Assembly (NCBI RefSeq): GCF_000737245.1
Contig: NZ_JPQU01000016.1
Coordinates: forward strand, 1 to 64,000
Direction: 5' to 3'
Length of the DNA stretch: 64,000 bases
From: Pseudomonas syringae
GTDB taxonomy: Bacteria; Pseudomonadota; Gammaproteobacteria; Pseudomonadales; Pseudomonadaceae
Shown here: one piece after another, positions 26,244 through 35,634 of the stretch
Position numbering within the stretch: position 1 is the stretch's first letter
Layout: every line of letters begins with the position of its first letter
The notes under the pieces: model-generated
What the model was told of the DNA's origin: nothing
Database searches by the model: none
What the model saw: the letters and a program-made list of their open reading frames with translations, nothing else
Translations under genes and position numbers: made by a program

Positions 26244-28796
26244 ATGAACAGCGAGTTGGCGAGTGATCTGCAAAACCTGGTGGTAATCGGCAATGGCATG
26301 GTCGGCCACCACTGTGTCGAGCAACTGGTGGAAGGCGGTGCATTGAGCCGCTACCAGATCCACGTGTTCAGCGAAGAGCCGCTGCGCGCCTATGATCGCG
26401 TGCATCTGTCCGAGTACTTCGGTGGTCGCGATGCTGAATCCCTGGCCCTTGGCGACGCGGCGCTCTATCAGCGTGCCGGAGTGACCTTGCATCTGGGTGT
26501 ACCGGTACTGGAGATTGATCGGGCACGCAAGGAAGTGATTACCGCCAATGGCTGTGTCAGCTATGCGCACCTGATCATGGCCACCGGCTCCTACCCGTTT
26601 GTGCCACCTATTGAAGGCGCGGCCGGTGATTCGCGTCTGGTCTATCGCACCCTGGCGGATCTGGACACCATCCGCGCAGCCGCCAGAAATGCCCGTCGCG
26701 GCGTCGTGGTCGGCGGCGGTCTGCTAGGACTCGAGGCGGCCAATGCGCTGAAAAGTCTGGGGCTGGAAGCCCATGTCGTCGAGTTCGCGCCACGCCTGAT
26801 GCCGGTCCAGTTGGACGAGGCGGGTGGGGTCGCGCTCAAGGCGCGTATCGAGGCGTTAGGCGTCAGCGTGCACTTATCCCGCGCTACTCAATCGATCACG
26901 CCGGGCAGCGAATATCGCTTCCGCATGAATTTCGCCGGTGATGAATTTCTCGAAACCGATCTCGTCGTGTTTTCTGCCGGCATCCGCCCACAGGATGCGC
27001 TGGCCAAAGCGTGCCAGGTGGAGCTGGGCGTCCGGGGCGGTATTGCCATCGACAGCAACTGCCGCAGCAACGACCCGCACATCTATGCCATCGGTGAGTG
27101 CGCCGCCTGGAACGGCAGCGTCTTCGGCCTGGTCGCTCCGGGTTACCAGATGGCTCGCAGCGTGGCGGCGCAATTGTGTACAGCCGAGGGCGAGTCGTTT
27201 GTGGGCGCCGACATGTCCACCAAACTCAAGCTGCTGGGTGTCGACGTCGGTTCCATCGGCGACGCTCACGGCGCCACTGCTGGGGCACGCAGCTATCGCT
27301 TTATCGACGAAGCCACGGCCAGCTACCGACGTCTTGTAGTGTCCGCTGACGGTAAACAGGCCATCGGCGCCGTGCTGGTAGGGGATAACAGCTATTACGA
27401 CACGCTGCTGCAATACATCCAGAACGGCATCAAGCTGCCTGCGGACCCTTCTTCACTGATTCTGCCCCAGGGCGAAGCGGCACCCACCCTTGGCGTGGAT
27501 GCGTTGCCCGCCACTGCAACGATCTGCTCTTGCCACAACGTCAGCAAAGGTGCGATCTGCTGCGCCATTGACGCCGGCTGTGGCGATTTGGCCGGGCTCA
27601 AGAGCCAGACCAAAGCCGCCACCGGTTGCGGTGGTTGCGCCGGGCTGCTCAAGCAGGTCTTCGAGCATGAGCTGATTGCCCGGGGCGTCACAGTCGACAA
27701 GAGCCTGTGTGAGCATTTCGCTTATACCCGTCAGGAGCTGTATTCGCTGGTGCGGGTCGAGAGCATCGAAACCTTCGACGAGCTGCTGGCCCGTCATGGC
27801 AAAGGGCATCTGGGCTGCGATATCTGCAAGCCCGCTGTCGGCTCGATCCTCGCCTCGTGCTGGAATCGGCCGATCATGGAGCCCTGGCTGGTGCCGTTGC
27901 AAGACACCAACGACACCTTCATGGCCAACATGCAGAAGAACGGCACCTACTCGGTTGTGCCGCGCATTCCGGGTGGCGAGATTACGCCGGACGGTTTGAT
28001 CGCCATTGGTGCTGTCGCCAAAAAGTACGACCTGTACACCAAGATCACCGGCGGCCAGCGCATCGACCTGTTTGGCGCCCAGTTGCACGAGCTGCCGGAC
28101 ATCTGGTCCGAACTGATCGCCGCCGGCTTCGAAACCGGACACGCGTATGGCAAGTCCACGCGCACCGTGAAGAGCTGCGTCGGCAGCACCTGGTGCCGTT
28201 ATGGCGTGCAGGACAGCGTGAAAATGGCCCTGCGCATCGAGGATCGCTACAAGGGTTTGCGCTCGCCGCACAAACTCAAGTTCGCCGTCTCAGGATGCAC
28301 CCGCGAGTGCGCCGAAGCCCAGAGCAAGGACGTCGGTGTGATTGCTACCGAGAAGGGTTGGAACCTGTACATCAGCGGCAACGGCGGCATGCGCCCGCGT
28401 CACGCCGAACTGTTCGCCACTGACCTGGATGACGAAACCCTGATTCGCTACATCGACCGCTTCCTGATGCTGTACATCCGCACCGCAGACAAACTGCAGC
28501 GCACCTCGGTATGGCGCGAAAGTCTGGAAGGTGGTCTGGATTACCTGAAGGCGGTGGTGATCGATGACAGCCTCGGTCTCGCGGTTGAGCTGGAAGCGCA
28601 AATGCAGTTGGTCGTTGATCGCTATGAATGCGAATGGGCCAACGCCCTGAAGGACCCGGAAAAACTCAAGCGTTTCCGCACCTTCGTCAATGCCAATGGC
28701 GCGGACCCTGATATCCATTTCGTGAAAGAACGCGGCCAGCGACGTCCGGCGCGTCTTGATGAATTGAACCTGATTACCGCTACGGAGGTGGTGTGA
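26244..28796 (+). CDS. nirB: Nitrite reductase (NAD(P)H) large subunit
   Basis: About 850 residues. It reduces nitrite to ammonium in the cytoplasm. The N-terminal FAD/NAD domain shows NLVVIGNGMVGHHCVEQL and VVVGGGLLGLEAA. A BFD-like [2Fe-2S] domain has CSCHNVSKGAICCAID and GCGGCAG at about 430-480. The sulfite-reductase half has siroheme/[4Fe-4S] cysteines in SCVGSTWCRYG and SGCTRECAEAQ (about 645-690). ATG 26244 fits the family start; ATG 26232 would add four residues, and starts further upstream lie in the terminator. The final TGA overlaps the nirD ATG. Confidence 0.93.
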   Translation: MNSELASDLQNLVVIGNGMVGHHCVEQLVEGGALSRYQIHVFSEEPLRAYDRVHLSEYFGGRDAESLALGDAALYQRAGVTLHLGVPVLEIDRARKEVITANGCVSYAHLIMATGSYPFVPPIEGAAGDSRLVYRTLADLDTIRAAARNARRGVVVGGGLLGLEAANALKSLGLEAHVVEFAPRLMPVQLDEAGGVALKARIEALGVSVHLSRATQSITPGSEYRFRMNFAGDEFLETDLVVFSAGIRPQDALAKACQVELGVRGGIAIDSNCRSNDPHIYAIGECAAWNGSVFGLVAPGYQMARSVAAQLCTAEGESFVGADMSTKLKLLGVDVGSIGDAHGATAGARSYRFIDEATASYRRLVVSADGKQAIGAVLVGDNSYYDTLLQYIQNGIKLPADPSSLILPQGEAAPTLGVDALPATATICSCHNVSKGAICCAIDAGCGDLAGLKSQTKAATGCGGCAGLLKQVFEHELIARGVTVDKSLCEHFAYTRQELYSLVRVESIETFDELLARHGKGHLGCDICKPAVGSILASCWNRPIMEPWLVPLQDTNDTFMANMQKNGTYSVVPRIPGGEITPDGLIAIGAVAKKYDLYTKITGGQRIDLFGAQLHELPDIWSELIAAGFETGHAYGKSTRTVKSCVGSTWCRYGVQDSVKMALRIEDRYKGLRSPHKLKFAVSGCTRECAEAQSKDVGVIATEKGWNLYISGNGGMRPRHAELFATDLDDETLIRYIDRFLMLYIRTADKLQRTSVWRESLEGGLDYLKAVVIDDSLGLAVELEAQMQLVVDRYECEWANALKDPEKLKRFRTFVNANGADPDIHFVKERGQRRPARLDELNLITATEVV

Positions 28797-29170
28797 TGAG
28801 TGGTCTGAATGCTGTGCTGACCGAAGTGAATGCGACGTGGCGCACGGTGTGTGCGCGCAACGACCTCGTACCCAACTCCGGGGTGGTTGCCTGGCTGGAC
28901 GGCGCGCAGATCGCCTTGTTTTTCCTGCCGGACCAAGAGGGCGGCGGTAGGGTGTATGCGGTCGACAATCGCGACCCTCGCTCAGGCGCCAATATCATCG
29001 GCCGTGGGCTGATTGCCAATCTGGCGAACAAACTGGTGGTGGCTGCGCCCTTGTACAAACAGCATTTCGGCCTGGAGGACGGCGTTTGTGTCGAGACTCC
29101 GGATGAGCGGCTGCGGGTCTGGCCGGCGCGGTTGCGGGGTGACCATGTGGAGGTAGGGGCCCAAGACTGA
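28796..29170 (+). CDS. nirD: Nitrite reductase small subunit
   Basis: 124 residues with a Rieske-like fold but without the Cys-His cluster ligands, as normal for NirD. Recognisable segments are PNSGVVAWLDGAQIALF, VYAVDNRDPRSGANIIGRGL and APLYKQHFGLEDG. It partners NirB. The start ATG overlaps the nirB stop (TGATG), with GGAGG seven bases upstream. Confidence 0.93.
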   Translation: MSGLNAVLTEVNATWRTVCARNDLVPNSGVVAWLDGAQIALFFLPDQEGGGRVYAVDNRDPRSGANIIGRGLIANLANKLVVAAPLYKQHFGLEDGVCVETPDERLRVWPARLRGDHVEVGAQD

Positions 29171-29191
29171 CCGATAGTCATAGGCTTTTTG

Positions 29192-29216
29192 ATGGACTCG
29201 CCCTGGGCGAGTCCAT
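29192..29216. terminator. Perfect 12-bp inverted repeat between nirD and the next gene
   Basis: ATGGACTCGCCC and its exact complement are separated by one base, in the gap between convergent genes. No clear T-run follows on either strand, so it is at best a non-canonical terminator. Confidence 0.5.
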
Positions 29217-29220
29217 GCTA

Positions 29221-30270
29221 TTACACGACTTTCAGAGTCAGCAGGTACTCGAACTTTTCCCGTAACTCGTTGAGGTTTTCCGTTCTGGAATATTCGGCGA
29301 TGGTCTGCGGCCGCATGCAGTACCACAGGCTGTTTAGCAGGAATACGTAGCGTACGTTGGCAATCGCCAGTGATCTGTCAGCGTCATCGGTGAGCGCCTG
29401 TGAATAAGCGGTTAAAAACTCTTCGCTGACTTGCCTGAATCGCAACATGTTGTTGCGGCGGAACACGGCACTCAAGTAAGCACCGCCATCGAAGCCGACC
29501 CTGCCTACTTTTACCTCGCTCCAATCGATCAGATGTAGACCTTGCTCTGAAACGAACAGGTTTTTCCGCAAGTAATCCATATGGCAATAGCAACGAGGTG
29601 AACGCTGGGCTGCGCGGGCATTTTCCCTGACTTGCGCAATGAATGGTCTCAACTGGGCTTCCAGGCCAGCGAAGCGAGTATCTTGCGTGGCCAACGCACG
29701 GACACTTGGAAGCAATCGTGAAAAATTGAAGCGCGGGCGCAGGAGGTACCAAAGTCGGAAGAAATCCATTCGCCAATGCTTCAGACCCTGGATTCTCGAC
29801 GAATCCCGCAAATGTTGCCTGGAAACACTCTCGATCTCCGCGATACCCCGTGCGATTTTTTCAGCGATAGCGTGTAGGTGCGGGGCCTTTCCTTCGACGA
29901 ATTGAATAAAGATCAGACTTTCCCACGGCGTGTCGATCAGTGCATGACAGGGCGGATGCTGAAAGTGAATGCTGTCGGCGAACAGATGTCTCTCACGGTA
30001 AAAACTGGCTTCAAGACTGGATACAAACCCCAGCTTGCGGATGGATTTCTCCACAACATCCAGCACCGCGCCGCTGGGCAGGTGGGTAAGTGTGTGATGC
30101 CGCACATAGTTTACGAAGGAGGCGTTGCCGGACAGCTCGGCAGTCACAGTTACAACTTCATTCATGTCGATATCCGGCAGCATAAGGGCCAGGCGCTTTT
30201 GCAGCGTTTTGCGGGTGAGCCAGTACACCGTTTTACCAGATTGTAGTCGGCTGAATTCAAAGCTGGTCAA
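29221..30270 (-). CDS. Aminoglycoside-phosphotransferase-fold kinase at the capsule locus edge
   Basis: 349 residues of the APH/choline-kinase fold. The catalytic-loop motif is CHMDYLRKNLFV (His-x-Asp with Asn), followed by the metal-binding HLIDWSEV (about residues 233-260). The N-terminal lobe is poorly conserved. Translation probably begins at TTG 30270, which has GGAG five bases upstream; the first ATG in frame would cut into the fold. It is divergent from kpsF. Such kinases in polysaccharide loci often phosphorylate a sugar or lipid anchor component, but the substrate here is unknown. Capsule involvement is inferred from position only. Confidence 0.7.
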   Translation of the reverse strand: MTSFEFSRLQSGKTVYWLTRKTLQKRLALMLPDIDMNEVVTVTAELSGNASFVNYVRHHTLTHLPSGAVLDVVEKSIRKLGFVSSLEASFYRERHLFADSIHFQHPPCHALIDTPWESLIFIQFVEGKAPHLHAIAEKIARGIAEIESVSRQHLRDSSRIQGLKHWRMDFFRLWYLLRPRFNFSRLLPSVRALATQDTRFAGLEAQLRPFIAQVRENARAAQRSPRCYCHMDYLRKNLFVSEQGLHLIDWSEVKVGRVGFDGGAYLSAVFRRNNMLRFRQVSEEFLTAYSQALTDDADRSLAIANVRYVFLLNSLWYCMRPQTIAEYSRTENLNELREKFEYLLTLKVV

Positions 30271-30424
30271 ATTAACTCCGCTTTAGAAAGACGTATATCC
30301 CTGAGGTTTTTTATCAGCAGCTTGCTGCACCTCTGGCATGTTCCGTTACATATGTAATTTTGTTAAATCTTTTGATTTAGTTAAAATTTGTTTCATTTTA
30401 AGTTTCAAGGATGCATTGTTCGTA

Positions 30425-31360
30425 ATGAAACATATTCTCACCGCCAAAGAGGCTCTTACCGTTCAGGCTGAAGCGATTAAAAAACTTGCGGACCGCATTG
30501 CTGATGAGTTCGAAAGCGCGGTCGAACTGATATTGAACTGTAAAGGACGCACCGCTGTTTGCGGGATGGGTAAATCCGGATTGATTGGCCAAAAAATGGT
30601 CGCTACTTTCGCTTCTACGGGTACTCCAAGCCTGTTTCTTCATCCGGCGGAAGCCTTGCATGGCGACCTCGGTATGCTCAAGCCGAGTGACGTGATTATT
30701 CTCATCTCTTATAGCGGCGAGACTGAGGAGGTGGTGAAACTCATTCCGAGTCTCAAATCCTTCGGCAATAAAATTATCGCCATGACGGGTAATGGCGAAT
30801 CGATATTGGCAAAGCATGCGGACATCTGGCTTGATATTTCCGTCGAGCGAGAAGTTTGCCCGAACAACCTCGCGCCTACAACTTCCACCCTCGCAACCAT
30901 GGCCATGGGGGATGCACTGGCAGTCGCACTGATCGACGCATTGCAGTTCAAGCCAATGGACTTTGCCCGGTACCATCCCGGCGGTAGCCTGGGTAGAAAA
31001 CTGCTGACTAAGGTCAGCGACGTCATGCACACCAATATGCCCACGGTTACACCGACTACCAGCTTTCATGATTGCTTGTGGGTCATGACAGCAGGTCGCC
31101 TGGGTTTGGCAGTTGTCATCGACGAAGGCAAGTTGGCGGGCATTGTTACTGATGGCGATCTGCGACGAGCGTTGCTGGACAACCCGCAGACAGTCAACGA
31201 CGACGTATCCAGCTTCATGAGTCGCAACCCTCATACCATCAAGGCCAGCACGCAATTTTCGGAAGCCGAAATGTACATGCTGGAGCGAAAAATCAAAGCC
31301 CTGCCGGTGATAGCGGACGAGGGGGAAGAGGTGGTGGGGGTTGTGGAGATTTTCGACTGA
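30425..31360 (+). CDS. kpsF: Arabinose-5-phosphate isomerase, KpsF/GutQ family
   Basis: 311 residues. It interconverts D-ribulose 5-phosphate and D-arabinose 5-phosphate, the first step to Kdo. The sugar-isomerase (SIS) domain is at about 30-170 (GMGKSGLIGQKM, STGTPSLFLHPAEALHGDLGM), followed by two CBS domains (VSDVMHTNMPTV; MSRNPHTI). The ATG at 30425 begins the family N-terminus; an upstream ATG at 30338 would add an unrelated AT-rich extension. As the capsule-locus paralogue of KdsD, it would supply Kdo for the poly-Kdo linker made by KpsC/KpsS. It stands alone on the plus strand behind an AT-rich promoter region. Confidence 0.9.
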   Translation: MKHILTAKEALTVQAEAIKKLADRIADEFESAVELILNCKGRTAVCGMGKSGLIGQKMVATFASTGTPSLFLHPAEALHGDLGMLKPSDVIILISYSGETEEVVKLIPSLKSFGNKIIAMTGNGESILAKHADIWLDISVEREVCPNNLAPTTSTLATMAMGDALAVALIDALQFKPMDFARYHPGGSLGRKLLTKVSDVMHTNMPTVTPTTSFHDCLWVMTAGRLGLAVVIDEGKLAGIVTDGDLRRALLDNPQTVNDDVSSFMSRNPHTIKASTQFSEAEMYMLERKIKALPVIADEGEEVVGVVEIFD

Positions 31361-31886
31361 CAGCCAAACAAAGCTCTCTGAGTGCCTACTGAATTGTATG
31401 AATTTCCGGCAGGCACTCTTCAAGCATTCAACAGGTTTTTTATTAAAGCCAATTTCGATATTTGACACGTTGTATCTGTCAGCAGTGGGGCCAAGCCTGT
31501 TCGGGATTGAGTTAAAGAGCTAAATCCCGGGAGCTTTCATCACGTTTTCAGTATCCGGATTTTTGGTGTTTGTCCAGAAATCCACTGGGGCAGCGCGGTG
31601 ACGAAGAGCTCGTTCGGCTTAGGCATCAAAGGCTATTCTAAGATAAACACCGGAAACAAGACGTATAGCCATCGGGTTCGTGTGTTTGTTGAATCCAGAA
31701 AAGTCTTCTTGGCGTTTCTTTAAGAATTTCTTCCATTTTGTTATAGGTCGCGCTGCTCTGCAGGTGCACAATGGGCATTTGTGGATACTGGCTTGAGCGG
31801 GGTAACTACCTCTACATGCTTAGTGATTGCGGGGGCGGGATTTTTATTACGACGTAGTGTGATCAACATCGATATTTGTTTGCTTG
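31361..31886. other. AT-rich gap with no convincing gene
   Basis: 526 bases between convergent kpsF and kpsD. Short frames exist on both strands, but none has a family signature plus a ribosome-binding site. The AT-rich composition matches the rest of the capsule locus and may mark a decayed gene. Confidence 0.4.
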
Positions 31887-32954
31887 CTAGTTAGCCGAGT
31901 TGCCCAAGGCATTACCCAAAATCAACGTTTGTACGATGGGAGTAATTACTTTTTGCCACTCATGGACAGCAGCATTGGTGACGTAAAGGGTATCGTCAGG
32001 TTTAAGTACTATGCGTTTTGCAAAAAAAATGGCCGCAGGATCCCTAAGATCCACTCGCATTACCAGAGGCTTGTCAGGTGCGTGCTCGTCAAGGCGAAAA
32101 ACAAATACCCCTTGAGCATTTGCGATGTTCTCCTTTAATCCACCTACAGCTCCGAGTGCGTCCAGTAAGCTGGTGTTTTTTTGTGGTAAGTCATGCAGGC
32201 CTGGTTTCGCCACGGCCCCCATGGCGACGAATCTTTGTCGAGAGCGCTCGACCACGACTTCCGCGCGGGGAGTCAGAGCCCAGTTATTTCCGGCCAGTAC
32301 TTCTTCGTAGCTGATCGTCTCCACTTTGCCGCTACTGCGCACTGTCACACTCACGAGATGCGGCTCCATGATCGGGCCGCCTGCCTGATTGATCACATCC
32401 AGCAGTGTCAATGGTCCCTGCAGTGTCGAAAAACGTCCCGGGGATTTGACGGCTCCCGCCACCAGTACCGATCCCGACAAGTCTGCGACCAGTTCGACAT
32501 GGACTTGTACGTCGGAGGTTACGCCCTTGAGTTTTCGTCGGATCAGGGTCTCGACCTGCATCGGGGTCATGCCAGCTACTTTTTTGCGACCAACGTAGGG
32601 CAGGGAAATCATGCCTTGATGATCAAGGCGGACTTTTATTTGAGTGCCGCCGGTGGCAAGGGGGGCGAATAACGCAATTCCCTGCGCGGCATTGTCAGTA
32701 ATCAGGACATCAATCACGTCGCCCGCCATCAAGCTGGTTTTCGCGGGAGCAGAGTTGGCCACGGTAGCAAGCGTTGGCTCCTGTGCACTGCGCATGAACG
32801 GCGTAATGGTGCTGGCGCTGATATCCACCAGGGTGTAAGCCTCGGTCGTTGTTTCGATAGAGCTTTTAAACGGACCGGCGCCGGAAAAAGTGCCGGCGCA
32901 GCCGCTAAGCACCAAGGTCAGCGACATCGTGCTGGCAACACTGGCTTTGCGCAT
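31887..32954 (-). CDS. kpsD: Outer-membrane polysaccharide export lipoprotein (BexD/CtrA/KpsD type)
   Basis: About 355 residues. A signal peptide ends in the lipobox LVLSGC (Cys about 19), followed by the polysaccharide export (PES) domain (LMAGDVIDVLITD, VRLDHQGMISLPYVGRKKVAGMT) and two SLBB domains (VLVAGAVKSPGRF; FVAMGAVAKPGLHDL). The length matches the BexD/CtrA group rather than the longer E. coli KpsD. It forms the outer-membrane channel for capsule export. The ATG at 32954 is chosen because it starts the signal peptide; an upstream TTG overlaps kpsE. It is the last gene of kpsMTED. Confidence 0.88.
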   Translation of the reverse strand: MRKASVASTMSLTLVLSGCAGTFSGAGPFKSSIETTTEAYTLVDISASTITPFMRSAQEPTLATVANSAPAKTSLMAGDVIDVLITDNAAQGIALFAPLATGGTQIKVRLDHQGMISLPYVGRKKVAGMTPMQVETLIRRKLKGVTSDVQVHVELVADLSGSVLVAGAVKSPGRFSTLQGPLTLLDVINQAGGPIMEPHLVSVTVRSSGKVETISYEEVLAGNNWALTPRAEVVVERSRQRFVAMGAVAKPGLHDLPQKNTSLLDALGAVGGLKENIANAQGVFVFRLDEHAPDKPLVMRVDLRDPAAIFFAKRIVLKPDDTLYVTNAAVHEWQKVITPIVQTLILGNALGNSAN

Positions 32955-32994
32955 ATTCGTTGTCCAGGCGCGACGGGTGAGCAGGGGTGGAAAG

Positions 32995-34101
32995 TTAATC
33001 ACGGTGATCCTCAATGGATGCAATCAGAAAACAGGTGATGCCATAGAGCATGAGCAACGCCAGCAGGATGGTTGCCAGGTTGTAGATGCGCTCTGGATAA
33101 AGCGCCATCTCAGGGGTATTCGGGCTGACTACGGTGACCAGCGTGCGAATTTTCTTGCTCGCCTCGATGCGTGCGTTTTCGAGAGCTGCCACGGCCGCTT
33201 TGTAGCTTTCTTCCGCGATGCCGGTGTCCAGTAGAAGCTGTTGATAGCGTGAAGCGACAACGTTGGCCTGACCACCGGACGGAGCTGATACCAGCAGGCG
33301 TTTTTCTGCAGCCAGTTGTGCACGAATGGAATTGACTCGCGCTTGCTGTTGAAGCACTTGCGGGGAGTTGGCGCGCAGCTTGTACTTCATTTCGGTGGCG
33401 ACGGCCTGTTGCCTGGAATATTCACTTTCCAGGCTGGCGATGATTTCAGCTCGACCCTGGGCCGACGTTTTGCCGTCCAGCACTTTGTTTTCGTTTTGGA
33501 AGCTCAGCAGTTGCTCTTTATGCACAGCGTAGTTTTCACGAGCACCCTGAAGTTCCTCCTTGGCGAAGGTCATCTGTTCGCGGGCGATACCGTGGGAAAC
33601 TTCGTTGACAAAATGTTCGCTGGCTTCAAGGATGGCCGTCAGCATTCTTTTGGCCATATCGGGTTGCAAGGCGTGGACTTCTACTTTGAGCAAACCGGTG
33701 GATTCGTCGTACGTGGCCTTGACCATGCGCTGATAAAATTTGAGCAGGTCTTCGCGCCGAGGTTTTTTACTCAGCAGAAAAAAGACGTCTCGGCGCTGTT
33801 GCTGGTAATGCTCTACCCACTGCAAACGCTCTTCGAGCAATTGCATCATGTCGTTTGAAGTGATGTATTCGCGCAGGTACAGCGTCTCTTCGCGGGAAGT
33901 CGTGCTGGCACCACTGAGCAGGGCTCCCAGGTTAGGCAGGGCAGCGGAAGTCGTGTTGCTTTCCTGGCGCACGACTACTTGCGCCGAGCTTACAAAGCGG
34001 TCGACGGCCAAGAATGCGTAGTAGATGACGGCCACAGCTAATGGCGCGACGACCAGGCCGATCATCATCCGCCAGTGTTTGGGTATGCCCGTATTACTCA
34101 T
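32995..34101 (-). CDS. kpsE: Capsule export inner-membrane/periplasmic protein (BexC/CtrB/KpsE type)
   Basis: 368 residues. Membrane helices at about 12-32 and 340-362 flank a large periplasmic coiled-coil region (about 150-310), the polysaccharide co-polymerase type 3 layout. The N-terminal FVSSAQVVVRQ and C-terminal YPERIYNLATILLALLMLYGI segments are family-typical. It bridges the KpsMT transporter and the outer-membrane channel. It lies 48 bp after kpsT in the export operon. Confidence 0.88.
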   Translation of the reverse strand: MSNTGIPKHWRMMIGLVVAPLAVAVIYYAFLAVDRFVSSAQVVVRQESNTTSAALPNLGALLSGASTTSREETLYLREYITSNDMMQLLEERLQWVEHYQQQRRDVFFLLSKKPRREDLLKFYQRMVKATYDESTGLLKVEVHALQPDMAKRMLTAILEASEHFVNEVSHGIAREQMTFAKEELQGARENYAVHKEQLLSFQNENKVLDGKTSAQGRAEIIASLESEYSRQQAVATEMKYKLRANSPQVLQQQARVNSIRAQLAAEKRLLVSAPSGGQANVVASRYQQLLLDTGIAEESYKAAVAALENARIEASKKIRTLVTVVSPNTPEMALYPERIYNLATILLALLMLYGITCFLIASIEDHRD

Positions 34102-34149
34102 ATGCTCATGAACCCCTGAAGCTGAAACTTGATGTTTGGTTGGAGAAGG

Positions 34150-34803
34150 TCAGGCGTCATAGGCTGCGATTCCCTGCTCCACGTCCTGATAGAGCTGGAT
34201 GCCGCCGTCGCGCACATGCAGAACGATGTCGCAGAGCTTGCGAACTTCATTCATGTTGTGGGTGACCAGCACAATCCTGGAGCTTTGCCGTTTGGCTTGA
34301 AAAACTTCGGCGCATTTGCGACGGAACTGCGCGTCACCCACCGACATCACCTCGTCGATCAAGTAGTAGTCGAAGTCAAACGCCATGCTCAGGCCGAACG
34401 CTATCCGCGAGCGCATCCCGGAGGAGTAGGTCTTGATGGGTTCATCGATCCAGTCGCCGATCTCGGCGAACTCCTGCACATAGCGAATTTTCTCGCGCAT
34501 CGCATCACCGGTCGCACCGTAAACCCGGCAGACGAACTTGATGTTGTCTCGCCCTGTCATGCTGCCTTGAAAGCCTCCCGTCAAACCCACCGGCCACGAG
34601 AGGCTTTTATCGCTGACGATTGTTCCCGAATCTGGAATGTCCGCTCCACCAAGCAGGTTCATCAAAGTGGTTTTGCCGGCGCCATTGCGCCCGATCAAGG
34701 CGATGTTTTTCCCTGTAGGAACAGCAAGGGAGAGATCGCGCAAAATGTAGCGCCGACCTTTAGGCGTCAGGTATGACTTGGTGATATTTCTGAGTTCAAA
34801 CAC
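34150..34803 (-). CDS. kpsT: Capsule ABC transporter ATP-binding protein
   Basis: 217 residues. Walker A GRNGAGKT is at 38-45, the signature segment SSGMRSRIAFGLSMAFD is at about 126-142, Walker B is YYLIDE, and the switch histidine is in LVTHN. It energises capsule export with KpsM. Its start lies 12 bases after the kpsM stop. Length and sequence fit BexA/CtrD/KpsT. Confidence 0.92.
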   Translation of the reverse strand: MFELRNITKSYLTPKGRRYILRDLSLAVPTGKNIALIGRNGAGKTTLMNLLGGADIPDSGTIVSDKSLSWPVGLTGGFQGSMTGRDNIKFVCRVYGATGDAMREKIRYVQEFAEIGDWIDEPIKTYSSGMRSRIAFGLSMAFDFDYYLIDEVMSVGDAQFRRKCAEVFQAKRQSSRIVLVTHNMNEVRKLCDIVLHVRDGGIQLYQDVEQGIAAYDA

Positions 34804-34815
34804 GGAAAGCCTGTT

Positions 34816-35634
34816 TTAACCGTTCTTGGTGGATAGCAGGTGCAGGCGACGTGCCCGATAGGTACCCAGCGAGACGAAGATGAGCACTAAAGTCCAAGCG
34901 ATGACATACATCCCCGATACCCCAGCGACCGCCGTGTAGGTCGTGAAGACCTCGGCGCGGAGCAGCTCGAGCAGGTGGAGAAATGGATTGAGCAGCAATA
35001 TCGGCATGAATGCCGAAGGCAGGTAGGTCGCCGGCACCAGCACGCCAGAGATGAAATACAGCGGGAAGAACATCATGCGGATGGCGGTTTTACTGCCAGG
35101 GATGGCGTGGGCAACCAGCGCGAGAAGTATCCCCAGACCCGTTGCGAATAACAGCCCCAGCAACAGCGTCATTGCCCATTCGATGGGCGCTGCGATGCTC
35201 ACGTCATACCCAAACCAGGCAAAGCTGAATAACAGGATGGCGTACACCGAGGCTGAGAGGCAGGTTTCGACCAGAACGCGAGCAATGAAGGTGTCCAGCG
35301 GTTTGATCTGCCTGTAGGCAAACAGTGAGCGGTTTTCCCGCGTGCTGTCCATCAAGCGCAGTGCTGTGTTGCGAAATAGCAGGAAAGGCACCAGACCAGA
35401 CAGAACAAATACGGGGTAGTCGACGCCGCTGACGCTGTTACTCCGTAACAAACTGAATAACAGGCTCAGAATCAGAATGTGGCAGACAGGCTCCAACAGG
35501 GCCCATGCCGCGCCGAATCGTCGCGCGCTCAACCGCGAGCGAACCTCCCGCAGCAGCAATGCGAAAATGACCGACCTTTGAATTTCAAGTGGGGAACGCT
35601 GTTTCAAGACATTTACCGATAAGTGCCGACGCAC
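34816..35634 (-). CDS. kpsM: Capsule ABC transporter permease
   Basis: 272 residues with six membrane helices. It has the ABC-2 polysaccharide export signature FFPLYFISGVLVPATYLP and the N-terminal ALLLREVRSRL motif of KpsM/BexB/CtrC. It is the first gene of the kpsMTED operon. The 5' region contains a 26-bp palindrome 33 bp upstream of the start, a candidate operator. Confidence 0.92.
   Translation of the reverse strand: MRRHLSVNVLKQRSPLEIQRSVIFALLLREVRSRLSARRFGAAWALLEPVCHILILSLLFSLLRSNSVSGVDYPVFVLSGLVPFLLFRNTALRLMDSTRENRSLFAYRQIKPLDTFIARVLVETCLSASVYAILLFSFAWFGYDVSIAAPIEWAMTLLLGLLFATGLGILLALVAHAIPGSKTAIRMMFFPLYFISGVLVPATYLPSAFMPILLLNPFLHLLELLRAEVFTTYTAVAGVSGMYVIAWTLVLIFVSLGTYRARRLHLLSTKNG

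Noticed and set aside
29192..29216. Strong intrinsic terminator for nirD
   Set aside because: The stem is perfect but there is no T-run after it on either strand, so it is listed only as a low-confidence site.
31500..31740. Possible transposase or gene remnant in the kpsF-kpsD gap
   Set aside because: Short frames on both strands show no recognisable motif, no inverted terminal repeats and no target duplication.
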